DNA from: CAYOHP01 sp964403795 [NCBI: uncultured bacterium]
Lineage (GTDB): Bacteria > Muiribacteriota > UBA6191 > CAZXTJ01
Length of the DNA: 64,000 nucleotides
NCBI GenBank assembly: GCA_964403795.1
Contig: CAYOHP010000015.1
Location: 1-64,000, forward strand
Direction: 5' to 3'
The position numbers were made by a program, and so were the translations under genes. Positions 1 to 8,349 of this stretch are shown piece after piece (positions within the stretch are counted from its first letter, which is position 1; the number at the start of each line of letters is the position of its first letter). The notes below the pieces were generated by a model. It searched no databases, was not told the DNA's origin, and saw only the letters and a program-made list of their open reading frames with translations.

Positions 1-907
1 GGCTGTGGCCGGCGATCACGGCATCGAGGAGGGGAGCGCCGTCGGAGCGACGGGGTAGGGCCTCGAGGAACCGGCGGAGCACCGGGGACTTCGAGTCGCC
101 CTCGTGGAAGACCGCCACGAACACGTCGGCCCGGCCCTCGTCGTGGAGCTTGCCGACCAGGGTCGCGAGTTCGTCCTTGCCGGTCCCGAAGACGAGGTCG
201 GCGACGTTCTCGCGGAGCGTGGTCGAGGGGGTGAGGTGGTTCTCGAGCCCGATCACCGCCAGGTTGCGGCCGTCGAAGAGCGGCACCAGGTGGAAGGGCG
301 GCAGCCAGGCGAGGTTCCTGCCCGTGGCGCGCTCGGTGACGTTGGCTCCCAGGAAGGGGAAACGGGCCTCGGCCACCACCCGTTCCAGAGCGCCTCGCGG
401 CTCGGGCCCGGTGATGCCCGGGATGACCTTGTCCTCCTGCCACCCCACCGGACCGAAGTCGAATCCGTGGTTGCCGGCGATGGCCGCGTCGTAGCCGGTC
501 CGGTTCATGGCGCGGACCATGGCGAGGCCCTCGCTGTGGTTGGAGAGGAGGCTCCCCTGGATGGCATCGCCGGCGTCGAGCAGCACCACCTTGCCGCGGT
601 CCCCGTAGTGGCGCCGATGGGAAGCGCGGAAGGCCGCTACGTGACCGGCGATCCAGGCCATGCCGCCCAGCCTCCGCCCCTGGTACCGGGTCGTGGGTTC
701 GAGCCCTCCATGGATGTCGTTGGTGCCGACCAGGGTCAGCACCCGCTCCTCGGGGGCGAGGGCGAGAGGCGGGGAGAGACCCGGATTGGAGGCCGCCGGG
801 ACCGGCAGGGACAGGACCAGGGTCAGGGTCAGGGCGATCGCCAGGGAAGGGACCCGGTGCCGACGGATGCCGCGAGCGGGCGGACGGGGGTGGGCAAGGC
901 GCGTCAT
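1..907 (-). CDS. 5'-nucleotidase-family metallophosphoesterase, secreted (C-terminus outside window)
   Basis: The N-terminal about 300 residues of a calcineurin-like phosphoesterase run off the left edge. A signal peptide or anchor lies at about residues 18-40, followed by the metal-binding motif NDIHG (63-67). Downstream are GNHGFDFG and GHSH, the further metal-ligand motifs of the 5'-nucleotidase/UshA and 2',3'-cyclic phosphodiesterase group. Family members hydrolyse nucleotides outside the cytoplasm; the exact substrate cannot be read here because the C-terminal specificity domain is missing. The ATG overlaps the stop of the upstream DUF4403 gene by four bases (904-907), so the two are probably translationally coupled. 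The family call is firm; the substrate is open. Confidence 0.9.
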   Translation of the reverse strand, partial: MTRLAHPRPPARGIRRHRVPSLAIALTLTLVLSLPVPAASNPGLSPPLALAPEERVLTLVGTNDIHGGLEPTTRYQGRRLGGMAWIAGHVAAFRASHRRHYGDRGKVVLLDAGDAIQGSLLSNHSEGLAMVRAMNRTGYDAAIAGNHGFDFGPVGWQEDKVIPGITGPEPRGALERVVAEARFPFLGANVTERATGRNLAWLPPFHLVPLFDGRNLAVIGLENHLTPSTTLRENVADLVFGTGKDELATLVGKLHDEGRADVFVAVFHEGDSKSPVLRRFLEALPRRSDGAPLLDAVIAGHS

Positions 908-2394
908 GGAGCCGCTGCCTCCTTCTCGAGGGCCCGGTCCAGGGCGGCATCGGCGCGCAGCGCGGCCTCGCCGGTGGCCTGGATGCGGATCCGGATTCCC
1001 TGGGCGTCGACCTCCAGGGCATCGAGTCCCAGGCTCCCGAGCTTCCCGGAGAGGGACAGACCGTCGCCGAGCGGACGGTTGAGGGCCCGGGAACCGGAGC
1101 GCTCGAGCTTGCGGAGCTGACCGCCCAGGTTCCAGCGGGTGCGCTGGCGGAGCTCGCTCCGGATCCGCTCGGCGACCATGGCCTCGGCCATCCGGGCCAG
1201 GAACCCGGTGGTCTCGAGGGCGTAGTCGAGATCCGGGACCGTGAGGTCGCCGCTGGCGGGATCGAAGCGTGGGCTCCCGGCCAGGGCCAGCCGGCCTTCG
1301 AAGGGACCGGTCACGTCGACCGCCAGCCGGAGGCGTCCGGACTCGCTGTCGATCGCCAGGCGCCGTACCGCCAGGGCCGGTCCCAGCGGCATCGCCAGGC
1401 TCTTGCCCACCAGGACACGCGAGAGGAGATGGGAAGCGCTCGCGAAGTCGAGGCCGACGCCCAGCGCCAGCCGGAGCCCGCGCTCGGGTCCCGCCGGCGT
1501 CAGCGGCGGCAGGGGAGCGACTGCGGTCGTCGCCGGGAGCGGTCCGGAGCCGATCTCGGGCGCGGCCCGCAACTGGAGCACCAGACGCACCGCGTCGCCC
1601 TCGACCTCGAGCGGCGAGATCGAGAACCCCACCGGACGGATCCGTAGCCAGGTCCCCTCGCCCGTGAGCGCGAGCGGGGTGGTCAGGCGCTTCCAGAGCT
1701 TCTCGGCAAAGGGCCGGAGGTCGAGCCTCTCGGCCACCTTGCGGTCGAAGTCGGCAGCCTTGTCGGCGAGCATCGCCTGGAGCACCGGCGTGATCCAGCC
1801 GGAGACGTCGAGGCCCATGGCCTTGATCTTCACCGCGTCGACCAGGGTCGGCTCGATCCGGGTCCGGCTCCGGAGGCGCCAGTCCTCGCCGACCTCGAGA
1901 CCCGTCTCGAAGCGCATGTCGACCCGGCTCGGCTTGCTGCCGGATCCGATCGAGGCGAGCGACTGCACCTCGGTGCTCCTCGAGAACGGATTCAGGCGGT
2001 TCCAGGGCATGCCGAACTCGAGCCGGTAGTCGATGCGGGTGGCGGCGGAGAACCTGAGGCCACCCAGCTCGAGGTCGAGCGGGCCCCGGTTCCAGGCGTA
2101 GCGGACCATGCGTCCGGAGCCGGCCGGGACCTCGCTCCACCCGGCCCAGCGGTCTTCCTTCTCGGGCACCAGTTTGCGGAGGACCGCGAACAGCCGGTTC
2201 AGGGACACCGTGAGCGGCAGCGAGAGCACGGAGGTCGCCTCGGGGGAAGGCGGCGAGGGCGCGGCCTGGGGCGCCGGGGCAGGGGTCCCGGAAGGGGACG
2301 CGGGGCCCGGGCCGGCGAGGAGGGGGGCAGGGGATCCGAGGGCGGCGACCAGGAGGGCGGCGAGTCGGAGCGCGCCGGTGGGGGTGGAAGGCAT
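904..2394 (-). CDS. DUF4403 family secreted protein
   Basis: A 496-residue protein with an N-terminal signal peptide (about residues 1-27, alanine/leucine-rich, ending LLAGP) and a low-complexity Pro/Ala linker to about residue 50. The rest resembles the DUF4403 family, seen in the stretch around LWKRLTTPLALTGEGTWLRI and a following plPPL element. DUF4403 proteins are exported and have no established biochemical role. The gene lies 41 bases downstream of the peroxiredoxin-like gene and overlaps the metallophosphoesterase start by four bases, so it looks like the third gene of a kinase-led operon. ATG 2394 was chosen because it directly precedes the signal peptide; the longer open frame upstream is arginine/proline-rich and looks non-coding. 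Confidence 0.8.
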   Translation of the reverse strand: MPSTPTGALRLAALLVAALGSPAPLLAGPGPASPSGTPAPAPQAAPSPPSPEATSVLSLPLTVSLNRLFAVLRKLVPEKEDRWAGWSEVPAGSGRMVRYAWNRGPLDLELGGLRFSAATRIDYRLEFGMPWNRLNPFSRSTEVQSLASIGSGSKPSRVDMRFETGLEVGEDWRLRSRTRIEPTLVDAVKIKAMGLDVSGWITPVLQAMLADKAADFDRKVAERLDLRPFAEKLWKRLTTPLALTGEGTWLRIRPVGFSISPLEVEGDAVRLVLQLRAAPEIGSGPLPATTAVAPLPPLTPAGPERGLRLALGVGLDFASASHLLSRVLVGKSLAMPLGPALAVRRLAIDSESGRLRLAVDVTGPFEGRLALAGSPRFDPASGDLTVPDLDYALETTGFLARMAEAMVAERIRSELRQRTRWNLGGQLRKLERSGSRALNRPLGDGLSLSGKLGSLGLDALEVDAQGIRIRIQATGEAALRADAALDRALEKEAAAP

Positions 2395-2435
2395 CCGGTC
2401 CAGTGTAGTCCTCGGCGCGGGCGGCCTTTCCGACC

Positions 2436-3068
2436 TCAGCGCGCCTTCTTCCACCGGGAACGGGCGGCAGCCCGGAGCACCTCGGGGTCGAGCCGCACCT
2501 TGTAGTCGGGATTCACGTACTGGAAGCGGATGGTCCCGTCCTCGGCGACCAGGAACACGGCCGGGACCGGGAGCTGGTGGTGGGTCTGGCCACCGGAGGC
2601 GGCCTCGAGGTCGATGCCGTAGCCCCGGTACTTCTGGAGGGTCGCGGGATCGACCTCGAAGGCCAGCCCGAAGGCGCGGGCCGCGGCCATCGCACTGTCG
2701 GAGACCAGGGTGTACTCGACCGGGGTCTTCCCCTGCATCAAGGCCAAGTGCTCGGGGTCGTCGGGGCTCACCGCCACGATCTGCCAGCCGTCCTCGCGGA
2801 GCTCGCCTTCCACCTCGCGCAGTTGTGCCAGGTGCGCGGTGCAGAACGGGCACCAACCGCCCCGGTAGAAGACGAGCACGGTCGGCTTGCCGGCGAGGAC
2901 CTCACCCAGGGACCGGCGGGACCCGTCCGGGCCCTGTACCGCTACCTGGGGAACCTTGGCTCCTACCGGCAGCGGACAGACGTCCATGGGATCGGTGACG
3001 CTGGTCCCGGCGGCGCCCACGAAGGTGGCGAGGCCGAGGAGGAGGGTCGAAAGCACGAGAGATCGCAT
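2436..3068 (-). CDS. AhpC/TSA-family (peroxiredoxin-like) exported protein
   Basis: A 210-residue protein with a signal peptide (about 1-20, ending VGAA) and a thioredoxin fold. The active-site segment FYRGGWCPFCTAHL carries two cysteines (C73, C76) spaced CxxC at the position used by peroxiredoxin-like and Bcp-type redoxins. AVSPDDPEHL and the cis-proline region PVPAVFLV also match this family. It probably reduces peroxides or disulfides in the periplasm. A strong ribosome site (AAGGAG) sits seven to eight bases before ATG 3068. It follows the kinase gene by 43 bases on the same strand. The fold is certain; whether it acts as peroxidase or disulfide reductase is not. Confidence 0.88.
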   Translation of the reverse strand: MRSLVLSTLLLGLATFVGAAGTSVTDPMDVCPLPVGAKVPQVAVQGPDGSRRSLGEVLAGKPTVLVFYRGGWCPFCTAHLAQLREVEGELREDGWQIVAVSPDDPEHLALMQGKTPVEYTLVSDSAMAAARAFGLAFEVDPATLQKYRGYGIDLEAASGGQTHHQLPVPAVFLVAEDGTIRFQYVNPDYKVRLDPEVLRAAARSRWKKAR

Positions 3069-3111
3069 CCTGGTCTCCTTGGGTTCCGGACGGGTGGACA
3101 TCCCTGGTCGG

Positions 3112-5292
3112 CTATCTTTCGTCGTCGGGATCGGCCTCGGGGTCGCGGCCGTCCGGGTCGGTGGATTCCCCCCGGGTGCCGGAACCTGTCGGCGGCACCG
3201 GCCCGAGCTTGGCGAGGATCTCCTCGGCCAGGCCCGAGAGCCGGCGGTGGGCTTCGGATCCGTCCTGCACCCTGGAGATCGAGACCCGCGTCTTCTGGGC
3301 CCTGCGCACCACCCCCCCGAAGTCGAGGCAGCGGACCACCGCCAGGCTGCGGAACATGGCCGTGAAGGCTTCGATGCCCCCGGGCTCGAGCAGTCCCTCC
3401 CGGTCGAGGCGTCGGGTGCGAGCCGTGAAGAGGTGGCCGAGGGCCCGGCAGGCCCGGTTGTGGTCGCGGTCGCCGGGGACCGGTCCGAGCGCGGCGATGG
3501 CCTTGGCCAGTCCCTCCAGCGCCCGGTCGTCGTCCGTCGGGTCGGAGCCCTTCGGGGGGCCCTGGATCCGGTCGACCTGAGCCTCGACCAGGTCCCAGCC
3601 GGCGATCCGGGCCAGGGGCTGGGGATGCTCCAGCAGCTCGATCGAGGTCTCGAAGGGGAGACCGAGCGAGGAGTTCCGGCCGAGGGCGGCGTCGAGCACC
3701 AGGGCCAGGGCCCGGGACGGGGCATGGGTGGGGGCGAAGGGGCGTGGCAGACGGTCGAGACGGCGGGCCAACGAGGCTTCGAGGAGGGAGAGACGGAGGC
3801 GGATCGGGGCGCTGGAGGGGGTCTCGTCGTCGAGCTCGTCGAGGTCGAAGAGCACGTGCTCGATCCACCCCACCCCGGCATAGAGGCTCGGAGGCAGAGG
3901 ATCGGTGGGGCCGGTCCGGCCCTGGAACTCGAGCTGGCCGAAGGTCTCTTCGAGGGCCAGCTCCCAGAGCGGGAGCAGGGTCGGAGCGAGAAGAGCCTCC
4001 CGGCGGGCGGGAGCGTGGCCGGCCTTGCGGCGCTTCGGGGCTTCGTGTTCGGAGAGATGCAACCGGAGACGATCCAGGGGAGCCAGGGGTGGACCGGGGT
4101 CGGGGAGCGGGGAGACGACCACCGGAACCGGGGGGAGGTGGGTCGGGGATGCGGGGCTCGGGACCTCGGCGAGGGTCCCGTGCGCTTGCGGGCGATGGCC
4201 CTCGCCGGTCAGGTAGCCGATGGTGGCGGCCATCCCCAGGGCGAGGGGGACGAGCACGGTCGCCAGGGGCACCGGGGGGCGCGGGGGACCTTGCAGGGGA
4301 AGGGAGGTAGCGGCGGTCGACACCGGACGGCGGGCCACACCCGAGGCCTGGAGCGCGTCGGCGAAGTGCTCGGCCAGGTCGGCCACCCTGGGGAAGCGGT
4401 CCTGGGGGCGTCGGGAGAGGGCCTGGCGGAGGGCAGAGCGGAAGACCTCGGGCAGATCGTCGCGGGTCGGGATCTCGATGGGAGCCGAGGAGCGGGCCGC
4501 CTCGACGAGTTCCCGGATCCCGGTCGACCGGTAGCACCAGTGCCCGTATCCGTAGTGGAGCAGGGTGGCGGCCAAGCCGAACTGGTCGGCTTCAGGTCCC
4601 GCGGCCTTCCCCAGCCAGCATTCCGGGGCCATGTAGGCGGCGGTGCCCACGATCTCGCCGGTCCTGGTGAGCGCTGCCGGTTCCCGGTCGGCCAGCGCCA
4701 GACCGAAGTCGGCGAGCACGGGACTGCCGCCTTCCCTCCGGAGCACGTTGGCGGGCTTCACGTCGCGATGGAGGATGCCGGCGGCGTGCACCGCAGCCAG
4801 GCCGCTCGCCAGTTCGTAGGCCACTCGCAGGAACTCGTCGCGGGGAGGGAGAGGGTCTCCCGGACAGGCCAGGGGCAGGCTCCCACCGGGGAGGTACTCG
4901 TAGACGATGAAGGGAATGCCCGACGAAGCGATGCCGTAGTCGAGCACCGCGATCACGTTGGGATGGCGGATCCCGGCCGTGACCCTGGCCTCGCGCTCGA
5001 AGCGCTCCCTGGCCCGGTCGTCGTCCCGGAACCGGGAGAGCTCCTTGACCGCGACCTTGCGGCCGAGCTTCCGGTCCATCGAGAGCCAGACGCGCCCGGC
5101 GGCTCCCGCCCCCAGCAGCTTCAGGGCGGAGTAACGGGAGACCTTGCTCCAGGTCCGGGAAACGTCGGCCAGGTCCTGGGACAAGTGCCCTCCGTCGGAG
5201 TCCGAGGGTAGCGCTGTCGGGAGCCCGGACCGTGGGTCCCTCGGTATCCACGATTCGCCATCCGTGGAATCGGGGTCCGGGCGTTCCCGCAT
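3112..5292 (-). CDS. transmembrane Ser/Thr protein kinase with unknown C-terminal domain
   Basis: A 726-residue protein. An N-terminal linker (1-50) precedes a Hanks-type kinase domain with a glycine loop GAGAAGRV (61-68), catalytic lysine in VAVKE (K83), HRDVKPANVL (175 on), DFG (195-197) and APE (222-224), so it should be active. One membrane helix lies at about 341-361 and roughly 360 residues follow, presumably outside the cytoplasm, with no recognised domain. It heads a four-gene minus-strand operon and diverges from the gene at 5403. ATG 5292 has no clear ribosome site; a longer frame reaches 5529 but is low-complexity, so the start is uncertain by some tens of codons. Confidence 0.9.
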   Translation of the reverse strand: MRERPDPDSTDGESWIPRDPRSGLPTALPSDSDGGHLSQDLADVSRTWSKVSRYSALKLLGAGAAGRVWLSMDRKLGRKVAVKELSRFRDDDRARERFEREARVTAGIRHPNVIAVLDYGIASSGIPFIVYEYLPGGSLPLACPGDPLPPRDEFLRVAYELASGLAAVHAAGILHRDVKPANVLRREGGSPVLADFGLALADREPAALTRTGEIVGTAAYMAPECWLGKAAGPEADQFGLAATLLHYGYGHWCYRSTGIRELVEAARSSAPIEIPTRDDLPEVFRSALRQALSRRPQDRFPRVADLAEHFADALQASGVARRPVSTAATSLPLQGPPRPPVPLATVLVPLALGMAATIGYLTGEGHRPQAHGTLAEVPSPASPTHLPPVPVVVSPLPDPGPPLAPLDRLRLHLSEHEAPKRRKAGHAPARREALLAPTLLPLWELALEETFGQLEFQGRTGPTDPLPPSLYAGVGWIEHVLFDLDELDDETPSSAPIRLRLSLLEASLARRLDRLPRPFAPTHAPSRALALVLDAALGRNSSLGLPFETSIELLEHPQPLARIAGWDLVEAQVDRIQGPPKGSDPTDDDRALEGLAKAIAALGPVPGDRDHNRACRALGHLFTARTRRLDREGLLEPGGIEAFTAMFRSLAVVRCLDFGGVVRRAQKTRVSISRVQDGSEAHRRLSGLAEEILAKLGPVPPTGSGTRGESTDPDGRDPEADPDDER

Positions 5293-5402
5293 GCGATCCG
5301 GTCGGGGTCGGGCGAGGTCCGCATGCGGAGCGGGTGGAGCGGGCCTGGCACCAGGGTTGCGCAGGCGGGGTCGACCGAATCGAAGCGGTCGCGAAGGTTG
5401 GG

Positions 5403-6398
5403 ATGATGGCAACGGTCGAACTGTGGTCGATGCGAAGGGTCCGGGCCTGGACCCGGGCCTTGATCCGGGTGGTGGTCGCGGTGATGGTGCTCGGGTCCGA
5501 TCTGGCCCTGGCCCAGGACGCGGGTGCAAACCAGGACCCGAACGCCCAGGGCGGGGCCAACACTCCGCCCAAGGGGGACAACCAGGGAGGCGGCCAGGGC
5601 CAGGGGCAGCGCCAGGGCCTGATCCAGCAGATCCGGGCCCTGAAGGAGAAGCTGCGCGAGAAGCGCCAGAAGCTGCGGGCTCGCCGCAAGGCTCGCCGAG
5701 CGCGCCGGCACAAGGCCCGCGTGAGCGCCCGGAGGAAGGCCCGTCGCCAGCGCGCCCACGCCCGCCGCCAGCGTCGCCGCCTGCGCCGGCAGAACCGGAA
5801 CCTGCGCCGGAAGATGTGGCAGGCCCGCATCGAACGCGCCCGCGCCCAGGGCGCGGCCGACGCCCTGCGCGAGGAGAACGAGTACCTGAAGGAGATGATC
5901 GAGGAGCTGCTCGCCGAACTCAGGGACGACGAGGAGGAAGAGGCGGACCATGACGACGCCGACGACGAGGACGCCGCCGAAGGCACGGCAGGCGACGTGA
6001 ACGTCGACGTCGACGTGAACGTGGTCGTGAACAACGTCCAGAACGGTCCCGATGGCCCCCTCCCGCCCACCGACTGCCCGACCCATCGTCGCAAGCCGGT
6101 GCCCCCCGAGGCCGACGAGCCGGTCGTCGCGCCCCATCCCGAGGTCGGGAAGCTGCCCGACACGGCCCAGGCCGATCCGGCTGCCGACCAGCCGGAGCAG
6201 GACTCCACCGCCAAGGCTCCTACCGAGGTGGGGACCGATCCGGACGAGGCCGTCGCCGAGGCGGACGAGGAGGTCGACGACGAGGAGGAGTCGACCGAGG
6301 AAGACGATGCGGTCGACCCGGCCGTAGCCACGGGTGACGTCGACGCCGACCGTCCCGCCGAGGGACTGCCTTTCCAGGATGCCAGCGCCTCCTCCTGA
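5403..6398 (+). CDS. secreted protein with highly basic coiled-coil and acidic tail
   Basis: A 331-residue protein of unknown function. After a signal peptide (1-38, ending ALALAQ) comes a Gln/Gly/Asn-rich linker (39-72). Residues about 73-150 form an extremely Arg/Lys-rich helix with coiled-coil character. A helical EENEYLKEMIEELLAEL segment leads into a strongly acidic Asp/Glu region (174-192), then a short alternating DVNVDVDVNVVVN stretch, a Pro-rich section and a second acidic tail (265-310). The two halves carry opposite charge. Such a basic stretch could bind polyanions or the acidic half of a partner copy. Its end overlaps the start of the sigma-54 activator gene by 20 bases. No homologue is recognised, and composition alone gives no function. 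Confidence 0.7.
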   Translation: MMATVELWSMRRVRAWTRALIRVVVAVMVLGSDLALAQDAGANQDPNAQGGANTPPKGDNQGGGQGQGQRQGLIQQIRALKEKLREKRQKLRARRKARRARRHKARVSARRKARRQRAHARRQRRRLRRQNRNLRRKMWQARIERARAQGAADALREENEYLKEMIEELLAELRDDEEEEADHDDADDEDAAEGTAGDVNVDVDVNVVVNNVQNGPDGPLPPTDCPTHRRKPVPPEADEPVVAPHPEVGKLPDTAQADPAADQPEQDSTAKAPTEVGTDPDEAVAEADEEVDDEEESTEEDDAVDPAVATGDVDADRPAEGLPFQDASASS

Positions 6399-8328
6399 AC
6401 CGGGATCGATCGCTTCGGTCCCAGGCCCGGGTCCAGGGGATCCCGCTCCGGCGGGGTCCAGGGCCCGAGGCCCGGGCCGGGGGCGACCGGCGGGCGGCTC
6501 CGGCTGCCCGCCGGTCGCCGTCTTGGCGGGGACGTTGCCGGACGGGCACTCTCTGGCGGTGGCGGCGAGCTTGAAGCTGGTGGTCCGGACCGGGGAGGAC
6601 CGGGACGTCGAGGTCGGTCTCGACGAACTCCCGGTCTCGCTCGGCTCCGACCCGGCCTGCACCCTGCGGCTCCCGGCTCCGGGAGTCCAGCCGGTGCATG
6701 GCGTGGTGGACCTGGACGAGGCCGGGACCCTGGTCTACCGGCCGACGGCAGGAGGCCGGCCGGTGCCTCTGGCCGAAGGAGTGCGGTTCCGGATCGGCCC
6801 CTGCCAGTCCCGGGTCGAGTCCCGGGGCAGCGAGGCCGGAGCCCGTCTCGACGCCAACCGTCCCCTCGAGGCGCTGCTCCGGGCCCTTCCCCGCCTCTGG
6901 GAGGAGACCGATCCCTCGGGACCGCTGCTGGACGCATTGCGGGAGGGGTTCGGCGCCAGCTGGGGGGCGATCCTGGTCCGCTCCGGACGGGGCTGGAAGA
7001 CCCTCCGCACCAGCGGCGACCGCCACCAGGGAGAAGGGGACCGGGTCAGTCGCACCGTGCTCGGGCGCCTGGAGGAAGGCCGGGGTCCCATCCTCACGAC
7101 CGACGTCCATGCCGATCCCCAGCTTTCGGCCGCGGTCTCGATCCCCCCCGAGGTCCGTTCCGTGATCGCCACCCGGATCGCCATCCCCGAAGGCCCCGAT
7201 GCCGCCCTCTACCTGGAGAGTCCCCAGACCCGTCGGACCTGGAGCGAGGCGGAGAGTCTGATGCTGGACCACCTGGGCACCCTGGCCGGCGTGCATCTCG
7301 AGAAGGCGCGGGCGTCCCGGGCGCTGGAGGCGGAGACCCGGCGCCTGGGCGAGCTGCACCGTCGGGAGCGCTCCCGGGAAGCGACCGAGCTGCTCGGCTC
7401 GAGTCCCGGGATGAAGGAGCTCCGGGCCGAGCTCGACAAGGCGGCCGCCACCGACGTCACGGTGCTGATCCTGGGCGAGACCGGGACCGGGAAGGAGCTC
7501 GTCGCCCGCAGCCTGCACGAGCGATCGTGCCGGTCGCGGGAGCCCTTCGTGGCGGTGAACTGCGCGGCCATCCCGGCGGCGCTGGCCGAGAGCGAACTCT
7601 TCGGGCACGAGCCCGGCGCTTTCACGGGGGCGACCCAGGCCCGGCTCGGACGCTTCGAGCTGGCCCAGGGGGGAACCCTCTTCCTCGACGAGCTCGCCGA
7701 TCTCCCCGGGGAACTCCAGCCCAAGCTCCTCCGGGTGCTCGAGAACCGAACCATCGAGCGCCTGGGCGGCCAGGGATCGCGACCGGTCGACGTCCGCCTG
7801 GTGGCGGCCACCCACGGCGACCTCGCCGCCAAGGTCGAGGCCGGGACCTTCCGGGCCGACCTCTTCTACCGCTTCTCGGTCTTCGTGCTCCGGGTCCCGC
7901 CGCTCCGCTCCCGTCTCGCCGACATCCCCGAGCTCGCCGACCGCTTCGTGGCCCTCTTCAACCGGCGGGAGGGGCGGCAGCTCGCCGGCCTCGACGAGGA
8001 GGCCCTGGCGGTGCTGGCGAGCCACCACTGGCCGGGCAACGTCCGGGAGCTGCGCAACGTGGTCGAGCAGGCCTCGGTGCGGGCCGCCGGCGACCGGATC
8101 ACGGCCGGGGACCTGCTCTTCGCCCCCGCGGTGAAGGGGTCCGACGACGGTCCCGACGACTACGACTCGGCCCGGCGGGCCTTCGAGATCCGGTTGTTCA
8201 CCCGCATCCTCCGGGCCACCGGGGGCGACACCGCGGCGGCCGCCGCCCGCCTCGGGCTCTCTCGCTCGCAGGTCTACAAGCGGGTCGAGGAACTCGGGCT
8301 CGACCTGCGGGTGCTGAAGCGGGGTTGA
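6379..8328 (+). CDS. sigma-54-dependent transcriptional activator with FHA and GAF domains
   Basis: A 649-residue bacterial enhancer-binding protein. A Pro/Gly-rich start (1-45) precedes a FHA-like domain (about 65-125), then a GAF-like sensor (about 165-310). The AAA+ domain (about 338-560) has Walker A GETGTGKE (366-373), the sigma-54 contact loop GAFTGA (413-418) and Walker B LFLDEL. A Fis-type helix-turn-helix ends the protein (RLGLSRSQVYKRVEELGL). FHA domains bind phosphothreonine, so this factor may take input from Ser/Thr kinases such as the one at 3112-5292; that link is an inference. Start ATG 6379 lies inside the end of the previous gene; GTG 6334 or later starts near 6533 are possible. 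Confidence 0.93.
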   Translation: MPAPPPEPGSIASVPGPGPGDPAPAGSRARGPGRGRPAGGSGCPPVAVLAGTLPDGHSLAVAASLKLVVRTGEDRDVEVGLDELPVSLGSDPACTLRLPAPGVQPVHGVVDLDEAGTLVYRPTAGGRPVPLAEGVRFRIGPCQSRVESRGSEAGARLDANRPLEALLRALPRLWEETDPSGPLLDALREGFGASWGAILVRSGRGWKTLRTSGDRHQGEGDRVSRTVLGRLEEGRGPILTTDVHADPQLSAAVSIPPEVRSVIATRIAIPEGPDAALYLESPQTRRTWSEAESLMLDHLGTLAGVHLEKARASRALEAETRRLGELHRRERSREATELLGSSPGMKELRAELDKAAATDVTVLILGETGTGKELVARSLHERSCRSREPFVAVNCAAIPAALAESELFGHEPGAFTGATQARLGRFELAQGGTLFLDELADLPGELQPKLLRVLENRTIERLGGQGSRPVDVRLVAATHGDLAAKVEAGTFRADLFYRFSVFVLRVPPLRSRLADIPELADRFVALFNRREGRQLAGLDEEALAVLASHHWPGNVRELRNVVEQASVRAAGDRITAGDLLFAPAVKGSDDGPDDYDSARRAFEIRLFTRILRATGGDTAAAAARLGLSRSQVYKRVEELGLDLRVLKRG

Positions 8329-8349
8329 GGATAGGTCCGGGCCGCGGAG

